Source: Bradysia coprophila
Taxonomy: Eukaryota > Arthropoda > Insecta > Diptera > Sciaridae
NCBI RefSeq assembly: GCF_014529535.1
Contig: NC_050737.1
Span: forward strand, 9,530,725 to 9,594,724
Length of the DNA stretch: 64,000 nucleotides
Reading direction: 5' to 3'
The notes under the pieces are model-generated. The model worked only from the letters and a program-made list of their open reading frames with translations. It was not told the origin of the DNA and did not search any database. This document shows, one piece after another, positions 22,344-33,500 of the stretch (the stretch's first letter is position 1; every line of letters starts with the position of its first letter). Position numbers and translations under genes: made by a program.

Positions 22344-22616
22344 TCACTTCCAGTCAGCATCAGTGTCTGGATTCTCAGAACTATCAGCTGCATCATGTCC
22401 GGCTGTATTGCCCATGTCAAAGAATTGATTTTTGTTCATGTTTTCCAGAAGGGACACCAACAATCTTTTATTTATTCGATCTGTTTGGGTGATTTCACGA
22501 ACGGGTGGTGGTTCTTCCGTTACGGTGTCAATAGTTGTTCCCGTTTGATCAACAGTGCTTTCTAATTCTTTACCTTCATCCTTTGGTTCTGTGTTTCGAC
22601 TACCTTCTGATGGCAT
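22344..22616 (-). CDS. hypothetical 90-residue acidic protein, copy 2
   Basis: The translation is identical to that of 10350-10622: a polar N-terminal half, a possible helix KRLLVSLLENMNKNQFF and an acidic tail. Being in the duplicated segment, its conservation between copies says nothing about selection. The family is not recognised. Confidence 0.45.
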   Translation of the reverse strand: MPSEGSRNTEPKDEGKELESTVDQTGTTIDTVTEEPPPVREITQTDRINKRLLVSLLENMNKNQFFDMGNTAGHDAADSSENPDTDADWK

Positions 22617-23398
22617 TCTGCGACACTGTTCTGTTTGTGTGGTTATATTATAGCAACGAATACGATGTACGAATTGAACGATAAATACTGAAATTCCAAT
22701 GTTATTGTTTTAGTTCACCATGACTACTGTGACAGCACAAAAACATTATACTTTTTTCGTGTGGTAGTCGTGCTAGTCGTGCCTGGTGTTTCATCGCGAA
22801 GACTGTGTGTTACACACACATGGAACGCATTCATTTTCTGCGCAGAATTTTCGAAAAATGCTCGGCTTTAGAAACTTGCACAAACATCTCTTGATGAGAA
22901 TAGTCTCAAGCCGGTTCTTTTGTTCTAATGTAAATTTGGTTTGTACTCATCTCTTAAGCTCAAACGAGCTACTCTGAGTTGCTCTGGTCGACAATTATGC
23001 ATTATTTCACATTGTATTACGATTTTCACCACAGGCACAGGCTAAACAATAGAAAACACAGTACAATTGTAGATGGCAGCAACGCAAAATTGTTCGTGTG
23101 CTTTCTGCTTTATCAACAAAATGACGATGAGCTAGTGTTCACTCAACACTAAGCGATGATTTTAACAAACGATGGTTATACTTTTTGTCGAAACGCTAGC
23201 CAGACTTAAAAGGTTAAATACGAAATAAGAAAATCCTTTTGTTACATCGAGTAAAAATTTAGTTTACTAAAAATCTTTAATTGAAAAACATTAACACTAA
23301 AATCTCACTATTTACGTAAACAAATTCATGAACAGCATACGATCATCAACAGTAGAATATTGCGGATTCTTTTACGGCTTGCACAAAAAGCTAACTCC

Positions 23399-24013
23399 TT
23401 ATGCTGGCTTCTTCAAACTTGTCTGTACGAGTGGTAGATTTTCAGCGATGAAACACTTCATACCTCTGAATGCCCAAACAGCAGCCGAATCTTTGTTTTC
23501 ATTTTTATCGGCGCATTTTTCAATTTTGGCCTTAACTTCATCTTTGTTCTGGTTTTGTCCCAATTGCAACACTAAGTGGTCAACGTTGAATCCTGGCGAG
23601 TGCATGCGAGAAAGCGATGAATCAGAATTTTGTTTTTAAATTATTTACCGCAATCCGCTAGATCTTACCGGTCTTATCGTCGAACAGTCCCATTTTGTTG
23701 AAGATGCAGTTGATGTAGACGTGAGTTTTTTCGTCATCTGGGAAGTTCCAGCTTTTGTATTTGGCTATTTGTTCCGGGGTAATTCCATGTTCAGTAACAC
23801 ACACTTCACGGTATGATTGAAGATTTTCAGCGGTTTGTATTTGCCAGTGGTCATGGTCGGCATAGACCTAAATGAGTATAGAATTTGATCACTTAATGGA
23901 TTTTTTTTTTGTCCTTTTGGATCAATTCTGACGACCAATATATTTAAAAAAAAAATTTAAGGAAGAGTACTCACCACAGTAGCTAGGAGTACCGAGAGAA
24001 TCAAGTATTTCAT
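23399..24013 (-). CDS. odorant-binding protein, Minus-C type, copy 2
   Basis: Exons 24013-23975, 23867-23669 and 23592-23399 give the same 143-residue Minus-C odorant-binding protein as copy 1, with the same signal peptide, the same four retained cysteines and the same V and A at cysteine positions two and five. The promoter region and introns are duplicated too. If both copies are real, the fly has two identical genes about 12 kb apart and probably a doubled dose of the product. Confidence 0.9.
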
Positions 24014-24084
24014 TTTACAAACAAATTTGACACAAAAATCTGATTTATCACCAACGGTCAGCTCTAGTCAATGAATGAAAATAA

Positions 24085-24120
24085 ACTGATACTGGTCATC
24101 GGAATCCTCTTCCATTTATA
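24085..24120 (-). promoter_or_regulatory. core promoter of the odorant-binding protein gene, copy 2
   Basis: The same TATAAA and TCAGTT arrangement as at 12091-12126, on the minus strand, upstream of the ATG at 24013. Confidence 0.65.
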
Positions 24121-25683
24121 TGCACCATTCTGAATGAACCAAGAAAAAAAAACTTTCCATCTCTAAATATTGAAATTGATTTATCACCACTAAAGTGCAA
24201 ACAAACAAACAAACCACAGATCCGAAAAGGTGCTTTTCAGAATTTCTCAATGTATCAAGTGTGAGTACACAAAACAGTCCACTTAAATTTCATTTCAATA
24301 TTAGCATAATTAGATAATCAACCGACCGAAATTAGTCGGAGCAGTTCATCCGCTGAATGAATGCATAATAGCGAGACTATTGTCATAAAGAGGCTGTTGA
24401 CATCCGATAATGTTCTATTTCACGTGATCAACTGTAATAGTCGGTTAGTCCGGGTGATAAAATCCGACAACGACACCGACCATCTCGCCGACCATAGGAC
24501 ACCAAAATGGTTTCGTCTTAGACAATATCAAAACAAAACCTGCGTCTTTTTTACTCGTCTATCGTTGGAAAGAAAAACAAGATTCGGGAATCAGTTACAA
24601 CGTAATATTGAGACATCATTAACAGTCTTTTACGGTATAGCAGGCATAGCTGCCAAATAGAGTATTATTTTTTATGAAACGGTTTATTGTCATGAAGAGC
24701 CTGTTACGGCTCTGAAAGTTGGTTAAAACCTCCCAACTGGTTTAGAAATGGGAAATTATGCACGAGTGAATTCTATCCTGGTCTACCATCCGTTCAGAAA
24801 TTAAATTAAATTGATTCAATACTGATAGTAATTCGTGACGATATCTTTATGTTCATTGGTTAAGTCAATGCACTTCAAGTATGAGTGGCACTATAAATAA
24901 AGTACTGAAACTTGACAGTGTGTCACACAATTTTAAAACACTGTAAAGAACCACGTTAAACAAAATAGTACTCTATTAGGCAGCTGTCGAATATGATCAG
25001 TTTTGCTTGAAGTGTGTTAGTTAAGTTCATACCCTAAAAAACTACGTTAATGTCTATTGCTTTCAACTTATTGATTAAAACAGAGTATGGCTAAGTGTAC
25101 ATTTTCGTCACAAGTGAATTGATTCTGTCAGACTAATCCAAACAAATTTATACTATCCGTTCAATCAACATTTTTAAAATTGACCATACACTCACTGACT
25201 AATAAGATAAAATTTGCATAAAATGATAACAGCAAAAAAATCTGTTGGACAAGAGGTCACAATGGTATCAGACAATAAAATTTTCCTAATTTACTTAGCA
25301 TGACTACCAATTGAAACTATAAGAAATCGGCTATTGTGTTGATTTATAGTTAGTTTTTTTCTTTGCAAATTTTATTATTGCAGGACCCATACATAGTGGA
25401 TGATGATGATGATGGGTGTTTAAGTGTTTAGTGCAAGCAAAGGTTTAGTATGAATTGAACAATTTACAATCGTCGAGACAAAAAATTATTCTAAAGTGTA
25501 ACATGTGATATGTACATTAGTTGATTGAGATGTTAGGGCAATTGGTGTTGTGGTAGGTGTTTTTCCACATTTTATGTTTTTGACATGTACTTTCCGCCGA
25601 AAATGTTGGAATATTTATTCTAATTAATTCTTAATTACATACTAAATGCGCAAAAAAAGACTGCTCACAATAATGACGGTGTC

Positions 25684-25816
25684 GGGGAATCTCGCACACG
25701 CGATCATAGTATGCGTCCTTTTACGACATGTAACGAAAAGTCATGACTGTGCGAGATTCACTACTTAGAGGTGAATCTCGCACACCATGAATTTGTGTGG
25801 TGTGCGAGATTACCCT
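25684..25816. repeat. GGGGAATCTCG variant of the MITE at 9607
   Basis: It aligns with 9607-9739 along its length (shared CGCGATCATAGTATGCGTCC) but CTGG/CCAG is replaced by CTCG/CGAG throughout, at all four inverted positions. That keeps the pairing of the arms. It lies about 1 kb outside the duplicated segment. Confidence 0.7.
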
Positions 25817-26085
25817 ACCCCATAATGACGCAGCCAGTAAAAGAACGATCGTTTCTAAAAAAAAAGATTTAATTCACAATAAATAAAAATCATTTATCTT
25901 ATTTTCCACTAATGTACCCAAAATGCATGCAGCGTTTCCACGTTGCATAGCGATTGAAATTCGTTGCAAAAGATAGTCCTTTGATTAAGCCTCACCAGTT
26001 GACTTTGTCATTAATGATCCAAATTTTTCTACAAATTTCTTCGTCTCAGGACGGTGGCGGGACATTTCTACACGGTCAATATCGT

Positions 26086-26560
26086 CAGGAACGATATAAT
26101 CGTTTTTTAGACGATATTATCGTCCAGATCGATATTATCATCCCAAAAATTATCGCCCAGAAGGATAATATCGTCCAAAAAACGATAAAATTGTACTGAT
26201 AATGATGATAATATCGCCCAGCGGATATTTTCATCCAGTAATAATATCGTTTTTTGGACGATAATATCTGGAAAGACGATAATATCGTCCAAAAACGTAA
26301 TTATCATTTTTTGAATGATAGTATCGTCTTGAAAATATTAAAAAAAAATCATTTTAAACGATATTATCGTCATGTGTGAAAAATTTACTAACGAAAATAT
26401 CGTTTTTTGAACGATAATATCGTTTTTCAGACGATAATATCGTTTTTCAGACGATAATATCGTTTTTCAGACGATAATATCGTTTTTCAGACGATAATAT
26501 CGTTTTTCAGACGATAATATCGCCTAAAAAACGATAATATCGATTTTTTAACGATTTAAT
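26086..26560. repeat. palindromic tandem array built on CGATAATATCG
   Basis: The perfectly regular core is five copies of the 20-base unit ACGATAATATCGTTTTTCAG at 26411-26510. Degenerate copies extend on both sides from about 26086 to 26560, in mixed spacing. Each unit contains a palindrome (CGATAATATCG pairs with itself apart from the central base), so a single strand could fold in many registers. It codes for nothing plausible. Confidence 0.85.
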
Positions 26561-26899
26561 TACTACGACTTAACGCATCAGAAACATTTGTTTTTTTTTT
26601 CTTCAATTTTTTAACAGTGTCCACTTTCAGTACTCTATTTAGAGTAGCACTCAGACTTGACGTGCGTGTGACAATAAGGAATAAAATTTTTTGCAATCTA
26701 TTTTCTATCAATTTAGAAAATTATTCTGGACCAAAAATTGTTCTACGATATGTAGCGAAAATGATTTAATGAAACAAAAGTATCATAAAATGCTGTCTTG
26801 TGTTGTCATAAATTGTTCATTCCTTCTTTATTCAAAACAAATGTTCAGAAGAAAAAAAGCGAACTATATCTTACATTTTCAAACGACACTGACAAAGGG

Positions 26900-27891
26900 C
26901 AGGCCTCGCTCCAATTTTAGACTCCTTATTAAGGAATTAAGGAGGTTTTAGCACAAAAATAAGGAGAAATAAGGAAATTGTTAGTTGAAATTAAGGGAAA
27001 ATGAGGAGAAATTTTTCGATAAAAATCGAAATTATTCTAAGATACAGCAATTAACATCGGAAGTCCGCCTCAACTTTAAAATAAAACGCATTATTGTTTA
27101 TTTTGACGTATCGTTTTTGTAAAATTGTATCGTAAAATTCACTTTTGTCACAATGAAAATTTGAATATTTTGGGCGCGTTTAAGGCTTGAATTAGATTTT
27201 TTGCAAAGCTTAGCTTTACCAATTATCACTCTTATCACTGTAAGTGCGCTTCAAAATTCAAAATAAAACGCATCACTGTTTATTTTGACGTACACCTATC
27301 GTTTTTGTAGGGAGGCAGTTTTCAATCAGTTTTCGATGCGAGGAAGTTCTTGAAATTTAAGACGTAGTTACGGCGTGAATTCTTACTTGACCCCACTTTC
27401 AAGTTTAAAAACTTGCTGGATTAGATTTTGATCTCGTCAATTGCAAAAGCTGTTGTTTTTTATCCCGTTCGAACTTCAAAAAAATAATAAATTGGTGAAA
27501 GTATAAAAGTATACATTTGAAAGAAGTAAGTGTAAATAAGGTTAAAATCTTGAATTGTTTGTAATAAAGACGCATGTCTAAGACAATGTTAACCGTGATT
27601 TACATGTTAAATCAAATAGGTCTACTCAAGACTCTCGAGCCGAGAGGCTGCGTGGAACCACAAAAATATATGTTATACTGGTCATGTTGGAACGATCATG
27701 AGCTACGACACCACCTTTTCATTAGAGTTCTTTGTGTTAAATAATTTAAAAAAATCTGAATTTTGATTTCTGTCGATGAAATTTGCGAAAAAATAAGGAA
27801 TATAAGGATTTTTTTAATAAAATAAGGAGTAATAAGGAGGTTTCTATAAAAATAAGGAAAAATAAGGAAATAAGGAGGTGTGAGAGGCCTA
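26900..27891. repeat. possible element with AGGCCTC inverted tips
   Basis: The left tip CAGGCCTCGCTCC and the right tip, in reverse complement, TAGGCCTCTCACACC match at AGGCCTC.C.C, and both are followed inward by CTCCTTATT. Near both ends there are also direct copies of AAGGAGGTTT..AAAAATAAGGA. Inside, two direct copies of AAAATAAAACGCAT..TGTTTATTTTGACGTA lie about 185 bases apart. There is no coding capacity and no clear target duplication. Confidence 0.35.
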
Positions 27892-29055
27892 GACATGGAG
27901 GTATTTCCTCTTGATTAAAAATTAAACTTGTGTGAATTGCAAATAAATGTGCTGAAAATTTGTTTTATTTGCTCATGAATATAATGCAACTCGTATGAAT
28001 CATGGCCTTCCCTTCGCTCTAGCCGCATAGTTCACATTCGTTTAAACTTTTTCATAGACACCAAGAAATCACGAAAAAAATTCTTTTGTGAATATCTCTA
28101 AGGATCACCAGTCAATTGCTCATATTCCAATTTAACCTCATATGAATTTTATTCCTCGTCGATTAAAAAAATGTTTTTAAAAATGCGTTAAGAATTAATC
28201 AAGTTATTGTGTTATGAAGCAACGAGACAAAAATTCTTTCGGGAATATCACCCGTTAGTTATAGCCCATCTTCGAACGTAGCCTCAGTAATTTAATTCCA
28301 AAGATTTAAAATAAAAATGAAAATCCGTTGAGAATTACTCAAGCTATCATGTTATCTAGGAATGAACCAAGTGTGATAAACATTTTTAGGTTTCAGGTAT
28401 TTAACGTTTTTACATATACATTTTCAATCAAAGTAAATCCTTTTGTGACAAACACTTTAGAGTGTTTTTCATCCGTAAGACCCATTACTTTCAGTGAAGA
28501 AAATAATGAGCCGAATTTGGGTAAAAAATTCTTATGTTACACAACCTTCATAGTATACAAGCCTTGTAACCGAGCCAAGCTGAAGAAAAGTCAAAGCCAA
28601 CACTTCGAGTTTTCACTGGATCTTCAAAGTCAGATTAATTATTACCGATTCCGATTATGAACTTGTAAGTAAGGCTGTGTTGCATGAACCGATTTAAAGT
28701 GATACTTTTAACAAATTGGATTTTTTTTATTGATTTTGGTTGTTATGTTAGTTTTGTGACACTAAACATTTCTGTATCCGATGCGGTGCATCTCCGTGCT
28801 TTCGTCACACACATTTCATATGGTGTCTAAGAAGAGAAGATTTGTCCAAGATTTGCAAAAACTATCGGTTAAAATCAGTTCAGGTACACCTAGCTAATGA
28901 AATTAAAGTCTTGAATATTCCCTAATTTTCATTTTCATCTTTTTTTGTCCTTTTCTCTTAATATATATACCATCGATGCACTTCCGTTGTTTTTAGGTCT
29001 TTTTTCTTTCAGAAAAAAAAACCCTATTGTAGACGATTCATCTGTCCGTCCATGT

Positions 29056-29755
29056 GTAACCTATATGCTAACCTATCGCTCATAGCTGGCATTGCAATTC
29101 GAAAATTTGGTAGATGTTTACTATTCGAGAACTTCGATGCAATGCAATTTTTCTGCCTACTTGTCTATTTATAACTCGACAATTTGGTTAGTTGGCTACC
29201 ACGATGATAAATTGCAAATCAACACCAGGCAAATAATAATTATTTGTTATCTGATAACCCATCGCTCATAGTTGGCATTGCTATTGCAATTCGAAAATTT
29301 GGTAGTTGGTAGCTAAGATCTAACTACCAATATTATAATTGACTACCAAACGTAATTTTCGGCAGAGATGTTTACTATTCGAGAACTGCGCACTGACTGA
29401 CGAAATTATTCTGCCTGCTTGCCTATTTAGAGCTTGAATTTTTCGTAGTTGACTACCAAATTGGTGGTTGACTACCATCCTGATAGAGAGGTGGTAGAGA
29501 TGTTAACTGTTTGAGATCTGCATACCGACTGATGAAATTATTTAGGCTGCTTGCCTATTTATAATTTGGTAGTTGACTACCAAACTTGTAGTTTAATACC
29601 AAATTGTAGTTGAATACTAAATTGGTAGTTGACTACGAAACTGATAGAAAGTTGATGGAGATGTTTACTGTTCAACAGCTTAATATCGACTGATGAAACT
29701 ATTATTCCTGCTTGTCTATTTACAACTCACGTATTTGGTAGTTGGTTTCCAGAAT
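29056..29755. repeat. repeat field based on TTGGTAGTTGACTACCAAA
   Basis: Units of roughly 180 bases recur imperfectly: ACCTATCGCTCATAG-type start, GGCATTGCAATTCGAAAATT, GGTAGTTG..CTACCAA blocks and GAGATGTTTACTATTCGAGA. The GGTAGTTGACTACC word is itself a near palindrome and is repeated many times. A further unit lies at 30822-30952 beside the last exon of elongin B. Confidence 0.7.
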
Positions 29756-30588
29756 TGAGAAAATTGAGCGAAAGAAAAAAGGCCTCACTAGGCTTATAGC
29801 CGATCTATTCTTGTTGCTATCTTCTTACGTTGTTTTTCATACCTTCCAGTTGAACTGATCGCATCTGGATGGTTTTTTGCTAGATTTAGCAGCAGTCACA
29901 ATTCCAAAATTTAATCTTTAAAATGGGGTCCGCTTCTAAGTAATGAATGAAAGCAAAAATTTATCCCGACATTTGTTCAAAACTGTAATTTTAATTGATT
30001 CTTGATTCTTGTTTTGACATATTTTTTTTTATTCGAAACAGCAGTGCCAATTTCATAAGATTATTTTTCAACTTTGTTTTTTTTAATTCAAACTTAAAAT
30101 AAGAAAAATTATTATAAATATTACTAAGATTAATAATTACATAGGATATTTCATTTATTTATTTTTACTTTCATTTTTGTTGAGTCTATAAAAAAAGGGT
30201 AGAGGACATTAAAATAATCGAAAAAGTTTTTTTTTAATCTTTTAATGTTATAAGTTGAGTTGATAAATTATGAGCCTAGTCAAACAAAAAAAGAAATAAA
30301 GAAAAGAAACTGTATGCCGTTTGTAAATTCAATTAGTTTTAGCGGTTGAAGACAATCATAATATAAAAAAGTAAATTAAAAGAAATGAAACAAACACTAA
30401 TCTCGAGAAAAAGTGGAAAGAAATTAAGAAAAAAAAAATATAATAAAAACAACCAGAACCGGCAGCCAGGAAAATTAAACGCAAATATAACGATCAATCA
30501 ATTATTTTTGTTTTGTTTTTTTGTAAGAGAAAACGATATTTTAGTGTAATGAAGCCACCATCAATAGTGTGGTTATTGTGGAATTTAT

Positions 30589-33500
30589 TTATGCAACCTG
30601 CTCCTGTCCATTGGCTGGCTCTGCAGCTTTCATGACATCTGGTAGATCGGGCGGCGAGGAGTATGGTGTTAAGTCCAGTTCTTCAAATTCGCCTGATTCC
30701 AATCTGATTAAGGTAGAAAAAAATTGATTAATTCGTGAATTGATCAGAATTTTACAAATAAATGAAAATTGCAGAAAGGGACGGTATGTCAGAGTAGATC
30801 ACTCGATTAATATACCATATATGGTAACCTATCGCTCATAGCTGGCATTGCAATCCGAAAATTTGGTAGTTGGTAGCTAAGAGCTAACTACCAATATTAT
30901 AATTGACTACCAAACGTAATTTTCGGCAGAGATGTTTACTATTCGAGAATTTTCATTCGAATTGTTTTCAATATTTAATTAGTATTTTCGATTACTGTCC
31001 TACTGTTCCATTAAATTCTGGAACTTTGTTGTTGATATTTTCATTGTTCCGATATTCCGATTTTTCGGATGGGTTCAAGTTTCGTAAAAGACTGCCTCAC
31101 CCAAGCTCTTCACGAGAGAGTGAGGGTAGTAAACTTTTTTTTCGTAATAAATCGCAGCTTGAGTAGGAAACTTTGGTCCGTCGACATACTACATTTTAAG
31201 TCTATCGATTTGTTGGTACATTCTTGTTGATACGTACAGTAGAAAGCATATGATCACAAAACCACAAAACTCTTGACACTTTCGTCCCTGATGAGATGAG
31301 GTCCCGAGTGTTTCCAAAATTTACAGGAGTTTATGGAGGTTCTAACGATACCTTGATTTCTTAATAGGACTTTACTGTGGGATGTGATATTTGTGGATGT
31401 TTTAGCGTCGGCATTCGGCATACTGTTATGGCTCGCTAGCAGATCAGGTTGAGCGAAAAAAAAATTTAAAGATCAGTCTTAATTTTTAACGACAAAACCT
31501 ATGATAAATTATTAAGAATGCAATAAAAAAATCTTCAAAAGGTGTTGCGTGTTTGACTATTCGAAAATCCGATAATTTCACTTTTCAGGCACGCCAGACG
31601 TTGTAAAGAATTCCTTTTTATTGCATTTTTCTACAAAATTTGCTGAGATCGGACCAAATCAAAAATTCAAAGAAATAATGTTTTTTGTGTCGTGTAATGT
31701 AATAATTTAGCATAGGTTTCCAACCGTGATGCGAGGCACTGGTCTATTAGTAAATGTTTTCTATTAGTAAATACTTGCAAACTATAATTCATCTATTAGC
31801 AGCAGGTAAATACAAACTATCGGTGGTGCAGAGAAAATGAAACACAATAAAATTGCCACTAACAGATTAACAATTTCAAATGTTGAGTAAAGTGGTTGTC
31901 GGTATTACACTTTTCTTTGCTATTTTCACTTAAACAACTCTGTTACTCTGCCAGACGCGCCGACTTTTGTTTCGGTCGTATGTTGCAAAAAAAAGTCATT
32001 GTTTTAAGAGCGGTGAAGCAATGAAATTACGGAAGAGCTGTTTCCCTTACTAGTGCGATAAAGCAAATTTTGCGTAAAAGATGTGTACATTACCACATTA
32101 GCCTCCACATTGCAGTTTTCAATACGAGTAGCAGATTTTATCGACCGCAAATATCTCTCTCTCTCTCTCTCTCTGAGAAGTCTAGAAACATTCAATTTTT
32201 CGATCGTACAATTGCTAAAAGTTTCTTATGTGCAGAATGAGCACCAGCTGAGTATCACCAGCTGGTGTACAAACAAAAAAATTTTGTATTTTATACAATT
32301 CAAAGACAACACACAGTGCATTTCTACGTCATCTACGCGCACAAAACACGTATGAATGAAGTAAACACATTGTTAAGAATGTGTTTTGATTGTTTATCAT
32401 ACAATAAGTGTGTGTTAGCCGATCCAGCTGGTGATATTCAGCTGGTGCTCATTCTGCATATGAAAAATATTTACAGGCTGTAGTCTGCGATCCGTCGAAT
32501 TTCAGTCTTCTAGCGAAAAATAGTAATTTATGCCGCTCATCATCATAATATGCAAAATTTGCTAATTTTAGATGCCTCTGTGGCATAAAACGTTGTAAAT
32601 ACACAACTCGATGCAATAGTATGTTGTGTTACAAGTATTGTAATGTTGATTTTTTCAGCACTAGACCCAAGTTTTCCTTACGAGCGGAGCGAGTAAGGAA
32701 AATTGGGTCGTGTGCTGAAAAAATCTCATTACAATACGTGTAACACATCATGCTTTGTGCCAACCGAGAATTGAAATAGACAAATGCACAAAAATTCAGA
32801 ATTTTCATTGTAAACAATCACCCTTCGAATTTGATCGATCACGTTGCTTTGCATTTTTTAAAACGAATGCTGTAATAACTCATACGAATTTCATTTCAAC
32901 CCTGGTTTGAGTGTTGTAATAAGCCATGAAAACGGGTGTTGTAATTTTGGACATTTCAATCTAGTTATCGATATTGAAATCCGTCGTATTTCAATTCTCG
33001 GTGGCACAAAGTACTTTATTAGGCTCACGCTGTGTATTATGACACACGGGCCGCGGTCTCGTGTCATAATTACATATCTAGAGCCTAATAAAGTAATTTT
33101 CACCTCGGTTGTATAAATCTTAGAGTAATTATAATTACTCTAAGGTATAAATAACTATTATACAACCGAGTGATAAATGCTTTTTCAGGCACTAGACGTG
33201 TTTTTTTTCAAATGAGGCACGAGTTGTATATAACATTTTTCGAAAAAAAAAGGGAGGAGAATTTTCACTTTTCGCGACATAGTTGCGATTTTTTTTTCTT
33301 TTACCAGTACTGGCCTTCCAATCATAGAGTTGCGAAAAAAAAGTTGCAACGACTGAATGAAAAAAAGTCAAAGTTTATTGAAAATCTCCGTATAAGTTTA
33401 ACTGTATCATCCATGCAATTTTATTTTGCAAAACATTGATTCGAGTAAATCGATGCAAATCTCATTGTTCCCAAACACTTGAATTGAACATGTTCCATTT

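Larger units (their letters stand above)
21044..24606. repeat. segmental duplication, copy 2 (3,563 bases)
   Basis: It matches 9050-12612 at a constant offset of 11,994 bases. At its right end the sequence continues directly into unrelated single-copy DNA (ATTGAGACATC...), without an LTR element. Its left end differs from the corresponding left flank of copy 1 in the last few bases (CGAA here, CCTT there). Confidence 0.95.
24607..30588. other. gene-free stretch between the duplication and elongin B
   Basis: No gene I can support. It holds the third GGGGAATC MITE (25684-25816), a palindromic 20-mer array (26086-26560), a possible 1-kb element with AGGCCTC tips (26900-27891) and a repeat field built on GGTAGTTGACTACC (29056-29755). 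An open frame of 110 codons at 28328-28660 has no recognisable domain. From 29.9 to 30.5 kb the sequence is very A-rich and featureless. Confidence 0.6.

Noticed and set aside
26411-26510. Regular 20-base repeats that could suggest a CRISPR-like array
   Set aside because: The units follow each other without spacers, the genome is an insect's, and no cas-type gene is near.
28328-28660. 110-codon open frame
   Set aside because: Low-complexity, no recognised motif, no supporting splice or promoter signals, and it lies in a repeat-rich stretch.
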